Shown here in pieces: positions 1 to 9,091 of a stretch of DNA of 40,351 nucleotides. The stretch lies in the NCBI GenBank assembly GCA_903871575.1, contig CAIQHJ010000183.1:1-40351 (forward strand). Direction: 5' to 3'. Each line of letters opens with the position of its first letter. Within the stretch, counting starts at the first letter, position 1. The DNA is from an uncultured Bacteroidota bacterium (GTDB taxonomy: Bacteria > Bacteroidota > Bacteroidia > Chitinophagales > Chitinophagaceae). The notes below the pieces were generated by a model that was given only the letters and a program-made list of their open reading frames with translations, was not told the DNA's origin and ran no database searches. A program made the position numbers and the translations under genes.

Positions 1-2
1 AA

Positions 3-2423
3 TTAAAAAATACATCAGGTGGAAATGTTACAGATCTAAAAGTAAGCTACACTTTAGAACAGTGGAGAGCTGCAGCAACAACGGCAAATGCAATATTGTG
101 TTATTATAAAACAAGCGCTGTTAGAATCGATAGTTTAAATCCACCAAATTTTGCTGCCAACGTTAATACACCTAATGGATGGATTGCAATTACTGGTCTT
201 ACATTGTCTACACCTGTATTATCAACTGCAGGGACGCTGGATGGAAATGCAACAGGTAATAATGTATCCGTCGCCAATTTCTCTATACCTGGTTTAACGT
301 TAGCTAATAACGAATTTTTGATGTTGAAATGGGATGATTCCAACCACATTGGAAGTGACCACGGCATTGGTATTGATGATGTAAATCTTACATGGACTGT
401 GTCATCCGCAACAACACCTGTTTTAAATGCAACAACCATTACCAACTTTGCAAATACATGTGTTGGATCAGTGGCTGGTTCCAACAGCTTTACAGTGAGT
501 GGCACAGATTTAAATACAAATGCCATTACTGTTGGGCCATTAGCAGGCTATACTTTTTCTTTAACATCTGGAGGAACATATACAAATACAGTAAACATTC
601 CTCAATCGGGTGGCGTGTTAACAGCTACAACCATCTATGTAAAATTCTCACCAACAGCTGCACAGTCATACAATGGAAACATTCCTGTTACCGGCGGCGG
701 AGCAAGCACAATAAATGTAGCAGTAGTTGGTACAGGATTGGCACCAACAGTTCCTTCATTTACACAAATTTCTGCTATTTGCAGCGGCGGAACTTTTACA
801 TTGCCATCAACATCCAACAATGGCATCAACGGATCATGGACGCCTGCAATAAACAACACCGCAACTACCACCTATACTTTTACACCATCATCAGGAACCT
901 GCGTGACAACAGCCACTATGACGGTTACCGTGAATGCGCCAGGTGTTGTGCCAACGTTTACACAAGTAGCACCCATTTGCAATGGAGCATCATTCAGTTT
1001 GCCAACAACATCTAACAACAACATAACAGGCACCTGGTCTCCAGCAATCAACAATACGGCAACCACAACATATACATTTACACCGGCTATTGGACAATGT
1101 GCGGTGAATGCCACCATGACTGTAGTAGTAAATGCTACCACTACCACAACCTTCACTCAAGTGTCGCCGATCTGCAGCGGAGGAAGCTTCACTTTACCTA
1201 CAACATCCAACAATGCTGTTACAGGTATTTGGACACCAGCCATCAACAACACCAGCACAACAACATACACGTTCACACCATCGGCAGGCCAATGTGCAAC
1301 AACATATAACATGACGGTGACAGTGAACAACAATATTACCCCAGCATTTACACAAGTTGCTCCAATATTAACGGGTGGTTCTTTTACATTGCCAACAACA
1401 TCGAACAATGGTGTTACGGGAACTTGGACGCCAGCCATCAACAACACAACCACAACCACCTATACTTTTACGCCAACAGCTGGTCAATGTGCAACAACAG
1501 CAACCATGACGGTTGTAGTTAATATTCCGATTCCATCTTTGAGTTCAACAACCAATCTATTGGACTTCGATACCACCTGTGTAAATGTAACGGTAGGGCC
1601 ACTTTCGTTTGTTTTGAATGGCAACAATCTTTCTGCTCAAAACATCGTGATTGGGCCTTTTTCTGGGTACGCTTTTTCTACAAATAGTACAGCTGGATTT
1701 TCGAATACACTCACTTTAACTCAAGCTGGCGGAACATTTAGTCAAACCATTTATGTAAACTTTACGCCTACAGCAGCTATTCCTTACAATGGAAATATCA
1801 TGATTGTAGGAGGTGGTGCAACACAAATTCTGATGCCAGTTAATGGCGAAGGCGTAGTGGTTACCGCAAATGTAATCACCGGCGATAGCTCAGCTGTTAT
1901 GGCTAATGCTGCAACACTATCTGGGACAATTGCTTCAGAAGGATGTGCAATTTTGACACAATATGGTATCGAATATTCTGGTATAAATGGATTTACGCCA
2001 GGCTTTGGAATGAAAGTGCCTGCATCTAATTTGAGTGCTGGTTCATTCTCACAACAAATCAATGGATTGGTTCAAAACACCTTGTATTATTATAGAGCCT
2101 ATGCAACCGATGCAACAGGAACAGGATATGGAGAACAAAAATCATTCTTTACCAAAGCAATACCTGCAGGGTTGGTGATTTACAGTACACCAATAATTAG
2201 AGGAGGAAACGTACATTTTTCATTGAGTGGCATCAAGCCAGGTCATTATGCTGTTCGAATCTTTAACACAATAGGCCAATTGGTTTATCAAAAAGATTTG
2301 ATTTTGCAATTGGATTTTATAGATGATCAATTTATACTGCCAGCTCATATTCCAACTGGATTGTACACGTTCCAAATATTTAATCCAACATTTAAAATTC
2401 AAAAATCAATGATGGTTCAGTAA
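3..2423 (+). CDS. Large repetitive secreted protein with T9SS sorting domain (3' part)
   Basis: The reading frame is open to the left edge, so the N-terminus and signal peptide are missing; the TTG at 96 is not a credible start. In order the visible part holds the end of a beta-rich domain, a choice-of-anchor/HYDIN-like beta domain (about 423-740), four tandem 65-66-residue Ig-like units (750-1532), a second copy of the anchor-type domain (about 1533-1855), a fibronectin III-like segment (about 1860-2160) and a C-terminal type A sorting domain (about 2178-2420). The last segment has the usual signals: a GGN-x-hydrophobic strand, 'IFNTIGQLVY' and a 'PTGLYTFQIF' strand near the end. By family knowledge such proteins cross the outer membrane through the type IX system and stay cell-attached or are released. 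No catalytic domain is visible in this part, so an adhesin or surface-layer role is an inference. A strong terminator follows at once. Confidence 0.85.
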   Translation, partial: LKNTSGGNVTDLKVSYTLEQWRAAATTANAILCYYKTSAVRIDSLNPPNFAANVNTPNGWIAITGLTLSTPVLSTAGTLDGNATGNNVSVANFSIPGLTLANNEFLMLKWDDSNHIGSDHGIGIDDVNLTWTVSSATTPVLNATTITNFANTCVGSVAGSNSFTVSGTDLNTNAITVGPLAGYTFSLTSGGTYTNTVNIPQSGGVLTATTIYVKFSPTAAQSYNGNIPVTGGGASTINVAVVGTGLAPTVPSFTQISAICSGGTFTLPSTSNNGINGSWTPAINNTATTTYTFTPSSGTCVTTATMTVTVNAPGVVPTFTQVAPICNGASFSLPTTSNNNITGTWSPAINNTATTTYTFTPAIGQCAVNATMTVVVNATTTTTFTQVSPICSGGSFTLPTTSNNAVTGIWTPAINNTSTTTYTFTPSAGQCATTYNMTVTVNNNITPAFTQVAPILTGGSFTLPTTSNNGVTGTWTPAINNTTTTTYTFTPTAGQCATTATMTVVVNIPIPSLSSTTNLLDFDTTCVNVTVGPLSFVLNGNNLSAQNIVIGPFSGYAFSTNSTAGFSNTLTLTQAGGTFSQTIYVNFTPTAAIPYNGNIMIVGGGATQILMPVNGEGVVVTANVITGDSSAVMANAATLSGTIASEGCAILTQYGIEYSGINGFTPGFGMKVPASNLSAGSFSQQINGLVQNTLYYYRAYATDATGTGYGEQKSFFTKAIPAGLVIYSTPIIRGGNVHFSLSGIKPGHYAVRIFNTIGQLVYQKDLILQLDFIDDQFILPAHIPTGLYTFQIFNPTFKIQKSMMVQ
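750..1532 (+). repeat. Four tandem Ig-like coding repeats (198, 195, 195, 195 nt)
   Basis: Units start at 750, 948, 1143 and 1338. Each encodes FTQ-x-(S/A)-x-I(C/L), then a SFTLPTTSNN-like strand, TWTPAINN, TTTYTFTP, GQCA and a TMTV-x-VN strand. Units 1-3 carry two cysteines that could form a disulfide. Unit 4 has Leu in place of the first cysteine and so keeps an unpaired one. The near-identity between units suggests recent duplication or gene conversion. Confidence 0.9.
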
Positions 2424-2443
2424 TTGATTTTTAAAGAAGATAG

Positions 2444-2476
2444 AAATGGGCTCTGATTCGGAGCCCATTTTTTTTA
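2444..2476 (+). terminator. Rho-independent terminator after the T9SS cargo gene
   Basis: A 10-bp stem (AAATGGGCTC 2444-2453 with GAGCCCATTT 2461-2470) has a 7-nt loop and runs into a T tract. It begins 20 nt after the stop codon. Confidence 0.9.
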
Positions 2477-2540
2477 GTGCCAAGCTGACATAAAAAAAGA
2501 GTTGGTATTGATTTTGATTTTAGGAAACAAAAATTATATT

Positions 2541-4361
2541 ATGCAAAAAGGAAGTATAAGAGTACAAACAGAAAACATTTTTCCCATTATTAAAAAGTTT
2601 TTGTACAGCGAACATGACATTTTTATCAGAGAGCTTGTCAGTAATGCAGTTGATGCGAGTCAAAAAATTAAAACCCTTGCATCAATTGGCGAAATAAAAG
2701 GCGATTTGGGCGAATTGAGAATTGATATCAGCATTGATAAAGACAAGAAAACATTGAGCATTGCCGACAAAGGCATTGGGATGACCGGCGAAGAAGTAGA
2801 TAAATATTTGAATCAGGTTGCGTTTAGTGGAGCAGAAGAGTTTTTACAAAAATATAAAGGACAGAACGAAGCCAACATCATTGGGCATTTTGGTTTGGGA
2901 TTTTATAGCTCATTTATGGTGAGTAGCAAAGTGGAAGTTATTACGAAGAGCCACAAAGAAAATGCTGTTCCAGTAAGATGGGAATGCGATGGAAGTCCGG
3001 AATTTACATTGGAAGATACCGAGAAATCAGATAGAGGAACAACGATTATCATGCATTTGAATGAAGAGAGCCTAGAGTTTTTAGAGGCAGAAAGAATTGA
3101 CACCGTATTGCAAAAATTCTGCAAGTTCTTACCTGTTCCAATCTTTTTTGAAGACAAGCAAATCAACAATCCTGTACCAGCATGGACAAAAAAACCATCA
3201 GAATTAACAGACGAAAATTACCAGTCATTTTATAAAGAAATGTATCCGTATGGTGAAACGCCATTGTTTTGGATTCACCTCAATGTAGATTATCCGTTTA
3301 ACCTTACAGGAATTTTGTATTTCCCTAAAATAAAACAGAGTTATGAAATTCAAAAAGACAAGATTCAACTATACAGCAATCAAGTATTTGTAACAGATGA
3401 AGTGAAAGACATTGTACCAGAATTTTTGATGTTGTTGCATGGGGTGATTGATAGTCCAGATATTCCTTTGAATGTAAGCAGAAGTTATTTGCAAGGCGAT
3501 CCGAATGTGAAAAAAATCAACGCGCACATCACCAAAAAAGTGGCAGACAAGTTAGACGAGATTTTCAAAAACGATAGAAAATCATTTGAAGAGAAATGGG
3601 AAAGTTTGGGCTTATTTGTGAAATACGGTATGATGACGGATGACAAGTTTTTGGATAAGGCGAATGCATTTTTTATTATGGAGGATACTGCCAATAATTT
3701 CTATACCATGGAAGCTTATAAAATGGCAACCGAAACTTTGCAAAAGAATAAGGAAGGAAAGCAAGTGGTATTATATACTACCAATCCAATTCAACAAGAT
3801 GTGTTTATTCAACAAGCCATTGCTAAAGGATTTATTGTAGTGAAGATGGAAACATTGGTTGATGCTGCATTTATCAACAATATGGAAATGAAATGGCCAG
3901 ACATTCAATTTACTAGAGTAGATGCAGACATCGCAGATAATTTGATAGATAAATCGGATGCTAAAGAAAGTGTGTTGAGTAAAGACGACGCAGAAAAATT
4001 AAAAGCATTATTTGACAAGCCATTGGATGGTTTGCAACTGCATGTTGAAGTAAAAGGATTGAGTGCAGAAATGGTTCCAGTAACCGCCACAAGACCAGAG
4101 TTGATGAGACGTATGAAAGACATGGCTTCAGCAGGCGGCGGAATGGGGGCTTGGTATGCAAACATGCCCGATGAAGTTAACCTGACGATTAATGGGAATC
4201 ATCCGATTTTTACAGATATATTAGCAGAAAAAGACGAAGCGAAACAAGAAAAATTAGTGAAGAATTTGGCAGATCTTGCGTTGTTGTCGCAGGGGTTGTT
4301 GACTGGGAACAATTTAACTTCTTTTATCAATAGAAGTGTTGAGTTGATGTCGGCATCTTAA
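2541..4361 (+). CDS. htpG: Molecular chaperone HtpG (Hsp90)
   Basis: This is the bacterial Hsp90, a homodimeric cytosolic ATPase chaperone. The 606-residue product begins MQKGSIRVQTENIFP. It carries the GHKL ATPase signatures: an early 'ELVSNAVDAS' with the catalytic Glu and nucleotide-contacting Asn, 'ADKGIGMT', and 'GHFGLGFYSSFMV', the lid glycine motif. The middle domain includes 'LNVSRSYLQGD' with the conserved Arg that contacts ATP gamma-phosphate. I chose the ATG at 2541 because the N-terminal strand of the family starts there; an upstream TTG at 2502 would add 13 residues with no counterpart in the family. The gene stands alone between two terminators, so it is probably monocistronic. 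No heat-shock operator such as CIRCE is visible upstream. Confidence 0.97.
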   Translation: MQKGSIRVQTENIFPIIKKFLYSEHDIFIRELVSNAVDASQKIKTLASIGEIKGDLGELRIDISIDKDKKTLSIADKGIGMTGEEVDKYLNQVAFSGAEEFLQKYKGQNEANIIGHFGLGFYSSFMVSSKVEVITKSHKENAVPVRWECDGSPEFTLEDTEKSDRGTTIIMHLNEESLEFLEAERIDTVLQKFCKFLPVPIFFEDKQINNPVPAWTKKPSELTDENYQSFYKEMYPYGETPLFWIHLNVDYPFNLTGILYFPKIKQSYEIQKDKIQLYSNQVFVTDEVKDIVPEFLMLLHGVIDSPDIPLNVSRSYLQGDPNVKKINAHITKKVADKLDEIFKNDRKSFEEKWESLGLFVKYGMMTDDKFLDKANAFFIMEDTANNFYTMEAYKMATETLQKNKEGKQVVLYTTNPIQQDVFIQQAIAKGFIVVKMETLVDAAFINNMEMKWPDIQFTRVDADIADNLIDKSDAKESVLSKDDAEKLKALFDKPLDGLQLHVEVKGLSAEMVPVTATRPELMRRMKDMASAGGGMGAWYANMPDEVNLTINGNHPIFTDILAEKDEAKQEKLVKNLADLALLSQGLLTGNNLTSFINRSVELMSAS

Positions 4362-4373
4362 TCAAACTGCATA

Positions 4374-4425
4374 GAAAAAAAATAAACTATGGTCTTGACT
4401 TCAAAAAGTTAAGGCCATTTTTTAT
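4374..4425. terminator. Bidirectional terminator between htpG and recJ
   Basis: A 12-bp stem (TGGTCTTGACTT 4390-4401 with AAGTTAAGGCCA 4406-4417, two G-U pairs) has a T run to the right and an A-rich run (4374-4386) to the left. It can therefore end the convergent transcripts of both neighbours. It overlaps the last codons of recJ. Confidence 0.75.
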
Positions 4426-6125
4426 TCACTCAAGCGGCAATCTATAACCATAAGCTGTATGGTTTTTTTTCCGTTCCATTCATTCTCATCAAGTGTAAAA
4501 ACAATGTCGATGGGTTTTTTGCTTTGAAGTAATTCCATTTTCTCTGGCATATTAAATCCGATGCCGGAGCCAATTGTTTTGCCTTGTTTTAAATCGAATT
4601 TGATGTGTTTGTCTTTCAATAATCTTGAATATCCGGTGTCTGTAACATTTCTTGCAATAAAGACTGGGCGCATGTTATCCGGTCCAAATGGTTCCAATTG
4701 ACTGATGATATTGAAAAAACCAGCATTGATTTCTTCGAAAAGTAAGGATGCATCAATTACAATTTCAGGAATAAGCATTTCGTCGGTTATGGTGCGAGAA
4801 ACTACTGCTTCAAATTTCTCCGAAAATTTCTCAACATTTTCTGGCAACATTGACAAACCGGCTGCAGCAAAGTGACCACCATATTGCATTAAATAATCCT
4901 TGCATTCATAAATCGCTTCATACAAATTGAATCCTTTGATGCTTCTCGCACTTCCGGTTACAACACCATCGCTAAGTGTGAGTACAATGGTAGGTCGGTA
5001 ATAATTTTCAATTATTCTAGAGGCAACAATCCCTACAACACCTTTATGCCAATGCGGTTTATACACCACACAAGATTTTTTATTTTGGTATTCCTCACTA
5101 TCACGAATAATCGCTAATGCTTCTTCTGTAATTTGAGAATCTGTTTCTTTTCTTTCTGTATTGTCTGATTGAAGTGCGTCACCTAAAACAAGTGCTGCAT
5201 TTTCATCTTTTTCAATAAAAAGTTGTACAGCTTTTCTAGCATCATCCATTCTACCTGCGGCATTTATTCTAGGTGCAATGATGAACACTACATTGGTGAT
5301 GGACAGTTGTTTTTCTATACCACCCAATGCGATGATTGTTTTGATGCCAACTGATGGATTTTCATTTATTTTTTTTAAACCATGGTAGGCTATAATCCTG
5401 TTTTCGCCGGTCATCGATACGATATCTGCTGCAATGGCAACTGCAACCAAATCGAGGTAACACAAGTACGTTTCTGCGGGTTTGTCATAAACTTCTGCAA
5501 GTGCCATCATCAATTTGAAGCCAATGCCACAGCCGCATAAATCTTTGTATGGGTATGGGCAATCCGATTGCTTAGGATTTAAAATGGCAACTGCATCTGG
5601 TAAAGTTGTGCCAGGTAAATGGTGGTCGCAAACAATAAAGTCGATGCCCAACGATTTGGCATAAGCAATGAGTTCAACAGATTTAATTCCACAGTCCAAA
5701 CAAATGATCAGTGAAAATTGATTCGCATGGGCAAAATCAATACCTGCCTTGCTAATACCATATCCTTCTTTATATCGATGAGGAATATAAAAATCTGTAA
5801 ACTGCTCGTTGTAAATGGAGTTGAGAAACTGATAGAAGGAGGCAACTGCGGTGGTTCCATCTACATCATAATCGCCAAAAATCAGCACCTTTTCTTGTGC
5901 TTGAATGGCTTTCTCAATACGGGCTGTTGCTTTTCGCATGTCCTTCATGAGCCAAGGACTATGTAAGTTTTGAAGATTGGGTCTAAAAAAATCTTTTGCA
6001 GCATCAAAGTCTAAAAATCCTCGTTGCGTTAAAATCGAACAAATGGTTTTGTTGATTTTTAATTGATTGCTGAGTTGTAGAACTGCAGTTTCATTTTGCG
6101 GTAAGATGGTCCACCTTTTTTTCAC
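4422..6125 (-). CDS. recJ: Single-stranded-DNA-specific exonuclease RecJ
   Basis: RecJ is a 5'-3' exonuclease acting on single-stranded DNA in recombinational and mismatch repair. The 567-residue product has the DHH phosphoesterase motifs: 'FGDYDVDG' (about residues 83-90), 'LDCGI' (about 143-147), the signature 'CDHH' (about 166-169), and a DHHA1 domain with 'YGGHFAAAG'. Length matches the family. The start codon at 6125 lies 8 nt downstream of the polyprenyl synthase stop, so the two are probably one transcript with recJ second. Nothing essential looks lost. Confidence 0.95.
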   Translation of the reverse strand: MKKRWTILPQNETAVLQLSNQLKINKTICSILTQRGFLDFDAAKDFFRPNLQNLHSPWLMKDMRKATARIEKAIQAQEKVLIFGDYDVDGTTAVASFYQFLNSIYNEQFTDFYIPHRYKEGYGISKAGIDFAHANQFSLIICLDCGIKSVELIAYAKSLGIDFIVCDHHLPGTTLPDAVAILNPKQSDCPYPYKDLCGCGIGFKLMMALAEVYDKPAETYLCYLDLVAVAIAADIVSMTGENRIIAYHGLKKINENPSVGIKTIIALGGIEKQLSITNVVFIIAPRINAAGRMDDARKAVQLFIEKDENAALVLGDALQSDNTERKETDSQITEEALAIIRDSEEYQNKKSCVVYKPHWHKGVVGIVASRIIENYYRPTIVLTLSDGVVTGSARSIKGFNLYEAIYECKDYLMQYGGHFAAAGLSMLPENVEKFSEKFEAVVSRTITDEMLIPEIVIDASLLFEEINAGFFNIISQLEPFGPDNMRPVFIARNVTDTGYSRLLKDKHIKFDLKQGKTIGSGIGFNMPEKMELLQSKKPIDIVFTLDENEWNGKKTIQLMVIDCRLSE

Positions 6126-6133
6126 GGGTAAGC

Positions 6134-7096
6134 TTAATATTTTCTGTCAGTTGTGTATCGAACGAGTGATTCCAATTCATCTCGTACATCATTTTTTTCA
6201 AAACTGTAAAGGATGTCGAGTGCTTCATCGCGATACTGGTTCATTTTTTCTTCGGCATATTTAATTCCGCCAGTTTTAATCACCGTATCAATAACAAAAT
6301 TAATGCTGACAGGGTTGGTGTTCTCATTTTTGATGATGTATATTAACTTTCTGCGGATGCTTTTTTCCACTTTATTTAATGTATAAATCAACGGGAGTGT
6401 GAGTTTTTTCTCCTTGATGTCGTTGCCTGTTGGTTTGCCCACATCTTCTTTCCCATAATCGAATAGGTCATCTTTTATTTGGAAGGCGATGCCAACTTTT
6501 TCCCCAAAAGACTGCATTTTTTGTGTAGTCTCTTCGTTGTGGGTGGTGGTATAACATCCAACTGCACAAGCCGAAGCTAGCAAAGACGCTGTTTTATTGG
6601 TTACGATTTTAAAATAAATGCTTTCGCTCAGATTCAGCGTTCTAGATTTTTCTAATTGCAACAATTCACCCTCGCTCATTTTTCTAACTGCATCTGATAA
6701 TATTTGAAGATGTTGAAAATCCTTGTGTTCTGTTGACAATAGCAATCCTTTTGACAGTAAATAGTCGCCAACAAGCACAGCAATTTTATTTTTCCAAATG
6801 GCATTGATAGAAAAAAAACCTCTTCTTTCCATCGATTCATCAACCACGTCATCGTGCACCAAAGTTGCTGTATGCAGAAGCTCTACCAATGCTGCGGCTC
6901 TGTATGTACTTTCATTTACTGTTCCGCAGAGCTTGGCACTCAGAAACACAAACATCGGACGCAATTGCTTGCCTTTCCTTTTGATGATGTATTTCATAAT
7001 CCTGTCTAACAACGGCGTGTTGCTTTTTACAGCGATGGCAAATTTCTTCTCAAAAATGCTTAATTCTTCTTGTATGGTTTGGGCTGAAAATTTCAT
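6134..7096 (-). CDS. Polyprenyl diphosphate synthase (trans, probably long-chain)
   Basis: It condenses isopentenyl diphosphate with allylic diphosphates to build the isoprenoid tail of quinones. The 320-residue product carries the first Asp-rich motif DDVVD (82-86) followed by the usual ERRG, and the second motif DDLFD (209-213). The fifth residue before the first motif is Ala77, not an aromatic residue. In this family that permits longer products, so a solanesyl/octaprenyl-type synthase for menaquinone is more likely than a farnesyl synthase; this is inference. I chose the ATG at 7096; the TTG at 7117 would add seven residues without family support. It is the upstream gene of a two-gene unit with recJ. 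Confidence 0.9.
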   Translation of the reverse strand: MKFSAQTIQEELSIFEKKFAIAVKSNTPLLDRIMKYIIKRKGKQLRPMFVFLSAKLCGTVNESTYRAAALVELLHTATLVHDDVVDESMERRGFFSINAIWKNKIAVLVGDYLLSKGLLLSTEHKDFQHLQILSDAVRKMSEGELLQLEKSRTLNLSESIYFKIVTNKTASLLASACAVGCYTTTHNEETTQKMQSFGEKVGIAFQIKDDLFDYGKEDVGKPTGNDIKEKKLTLPLIYTLNKVEKSIRRKLIYIIKNENTNPVSINFVIDTVIKTGGIKYAEEKMNQYRDEALDILYSFEKNDVRDELESLVRYTTDRKY

Positions 7097-7264
7097 TTTG
7101 AAGTGGCAAGTTAACAAAGACTATATCCTAAAAAAACTTTTTGTTGTTTATATTCAAGAAACGGCTGCACATGAAAAAAAAGCAATTTGTTGTTTAATTA
7201 ATTGTCTCATAGAAGCATATAAATAAAATATAATAGTGAAATTCTCAAAATAACCAATAAAATA

Positions 7265-7296
7265 TTTTGTAATTGCAAAGTTCTTAGATAAATTTG
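7265..7296 (+). promoter_or_regulatory. Bacteroidetes-type promoter for the OmpA/TSP3 gene
   Basis: TTTTG at 7265-7269 and TAAATTTG at 7289-7296 are separated by 19 nt. This is an excellent match to the Bacteroidetes primary-sigma consensus (TTTG, then about 19-21 nt, then TAnnTTTG). Transcription would begin roughly 40 nt before the ATG at 7344. Confidence 0.65.
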
Positions 7297-7343
7297 TCCG
7301 TCTATTAGTACTACATTAAGAAAAAATATCAACCAATTAAGTT

Positions 7344-8960
7344 ATGCAAAGTAAAAAGTACACACTATTATTGACAATGTTTATCCTTTTCATAGGAGGC
7401 GCATTTGCTCAAAAAACAACCACGGTTTATGATGTTTATGATACTGCGGTAATCACCAAAAAAGGGATGCCACAGCAAAATGAATTCTGGAACCACAACT
7501 ACAATTTCCCTTCTAAACCTCGCGATATGTGGGAAGTAGGTGTTTCTGGCGGTTTGTTTAACGTCTCTGGAGATGTTGCCAGTGTGTTGCCAACTTTTGG
7601 GTTTTCTGCACATGTAAGAAAATCATTGGGATATTTATTTTCACTTAGATTACAATATTTGTACGGAACTGCAAAAGGATTAAACTGGAAAGCTTCTGGT
7701 AACTATGCAAAAAATGAAGCATTCAGTCAATATTATAGCGCACCAAACATCAGCGGTTCAACTACCATTCCGGGTCAAGCTCCTGAAGTGGTGTATTACA
7801 ACTACAAAAACAAAACACAAGATTTATCTATTCAAGGTATTTTTTCTTTAAACAATATTAAATTCCACAAACAAACTTCTAAATGGAATTTGTATGGTGG
7901 TGCTGGTATAGGTTTCTCTGCTTATGAAACAAAAATCAATGCAAGAAACGAAGCTACAGGTTCAACTTATAGCGCTTTGTTTACTGACTTATATACCAAC
8001 GTTGCTTACAAATATTCAAACAGAAATGACATTCGTAAGAAATTAAGAGATGGTATGGATAACACTTACGAAGAAGCTGCAGAAACTTATGGCGAAAGAA
8101 AACCAAAAATGGGTTCACAAACTGTAAACTTCGCTACTACAGGTATCGTTGGAATTAGCTACAGATTGGCTAAAAGAATCAACATTTCTTTGGAAGACAG
8201 ACACACATTTGTTAAAGACGATTTGTTAGATGGTCAACAATGGCAAGAGCATCCATATGGCGATGCGGTATTAACGGCTAACTGGGATTCATATAACTAC
8301 CTTTCATTGGGTCTTAACTTCAACTTAGGTTCTAAATCAATTGAGCCATTGTGGTGGATCAATCCTTTGGATTATGTATACAGCGAATTAAACAAACCAA
8401 AACATCAGTTGATACCAAAACCAGTATTTGAAGATGCTGATGCAGATGGTGTTGTAGATCAATTGGATCGCGAACCAAACACACCTGCTGGCGTTTCTGT
8501 TGATACACATGGTGTAACCAGAGATACAGATGGTGATGGTGTACCTGATTCAAAAGACAAGCAATTGATTACTCCTTCTGAGTGTCAACCTGTTGATGCA
8601 GATGGTGTTGGTAAATGCCCAGAACCAGAATGCTGCAAAAACCCTCCAGCTCCACCAGCTCCAGAGTGTCCATCAAACTACCCAAGCCTAACTTTCAAAG
8701 GAAATGGTGCAGGTATTAGCGCAGACAATAAAGCTTTATTAACGGCAATCGCCAATATGTTGAAAGTAAATCCTAAGTGTAACATTACAATTAATGGATA
8801 TCCTGAAGCATCTAAAGCAGCTCAAGCTGTTTGTCAAAATAGAGTTGACGCAGTTAAATTATACCTTGTTCAAAAAGAAGGTATCAGCGCAGATAGAATT
8901 ACCACAAACTGTGAAGTTGGTGGCGGTGATAAAAACACTATTGATATTAAATCTAACTAA
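7344..8960 (+). CDS. Outer-membrane OmpA-family protein with TSP type 3 calcium repeats
   Basis: The 538-residue protein has a signal peptide (cleavage after 'GGAFA', about residue 22) and a long beta-barrel-like N-terminal half with alternating aromatic strands. A calcium-binding thrombospondin type 3 linker follows (about 365-430, DADADGVVD and DTDGDGVPD), then a Cys/Pro-rich hinge and an OmpA_C-like end. The C-terminal domain is degenerate: where the family has GHTD it has GYPE, and it ends soon after the last strand, although an Arg in 'QNRVDAV' remains. It probably links the outer membrane to the cell wall or is a structural porin. The strong promoter and terminator around it fit a highly expressed monocistronic gene. 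Confidence 0.85.
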   Translation: MQSKKYTLLLTMFILFIGGAFAQKTTTVYDVYDTAVITKKGMPQQNEFWNHNYNFPSKPRDMWEVGVSGGLFNVSGDVASVLPTFGFSAHVRKSLGYLFSLRLQYLYGTAKGLNWKASGNYAKNEAFSQYYSAPNISGSTTIPGQAPEVVYYNYKNKTQDLSIQGIFSLNNIKFHKQTSKWNLYGGAGIGFSAYETKINARNEATGSTYSALFTDLYTNVAYKYSNRNDIRKKLRDGMDNTYEEAAETYGERKPKMGSQTVNFATTGIVGISYRLAKRINISLEDRHTFVKDDLLDGQQWQEHPYGDAVLTANWDSYNYLSLGLNFNLGSKSIEPLWWINPLDYVYSELNKPKHQLIPKPVFEDADADGVVDQLDREPNTPAGVSVDTHGVTRDTDGDGVPDSKDKQLITPSECQPVDADGVGKCPEPECCKNPPAPPAPECPSNYPSLTFKGNGAGISADNKALLTAIANMLKVNPKCNITINGYPEASKAAQAVCQNRVDAVKLYLVQKEGISADRITTNCEVGGGDKNTIDIKSN

Positions 8961-8977
8961 TTGATGATATCTAATAA

Positions 8978-9008
8978 AAAAAGCCTCCCAATTGGGAGGC
9001 TTTTTTTG
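8978..9008 (+). terminator. Strong rho-independent terminator after the OmpA/TSP3 gene
   Basis: A perfect inverted repeat (AAGCCTCCCAA 8981-8991 with TTGGGAGGCTT 8992-9002) is followed by a T tract. The left arm is preceded by an A run. It lies 20 nt after the stop codon. Confidence 0.92.
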
Positions 9009-9075
9009 TATAATACTTAACAGCATAATTTTTGAGTTTTCGACAAATAAAGACAGTTTTGCCAAAAATTATTAC

Positions 9076-9083
9076 TAAATTTG
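9076..9083 (+). promoter_or_regulatory. Candidate -7 element upstream of bamD
   Basis: TAAATTTG matches the TAnnTTTG -7 consensus and lies 8 nt before the bamD ATG. TTTTG at 9057-9061 is only 14 nt upstream, shorter than the usual -33 spacing. If used, the 5' leader would be almost absent. Confidence 0.4.
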
Positions 9084-9091
9084 CCCTCTTT

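Noticed and set aside
104-1459. Several minus-strand open frames (60-140 codons) opposite the T9SS cargo gene
   Set aside because: They mirror the Thr/Ala-rich repeats on the plus strand, repeat with the same 195-nt period, and have no domain or start signals of their own.
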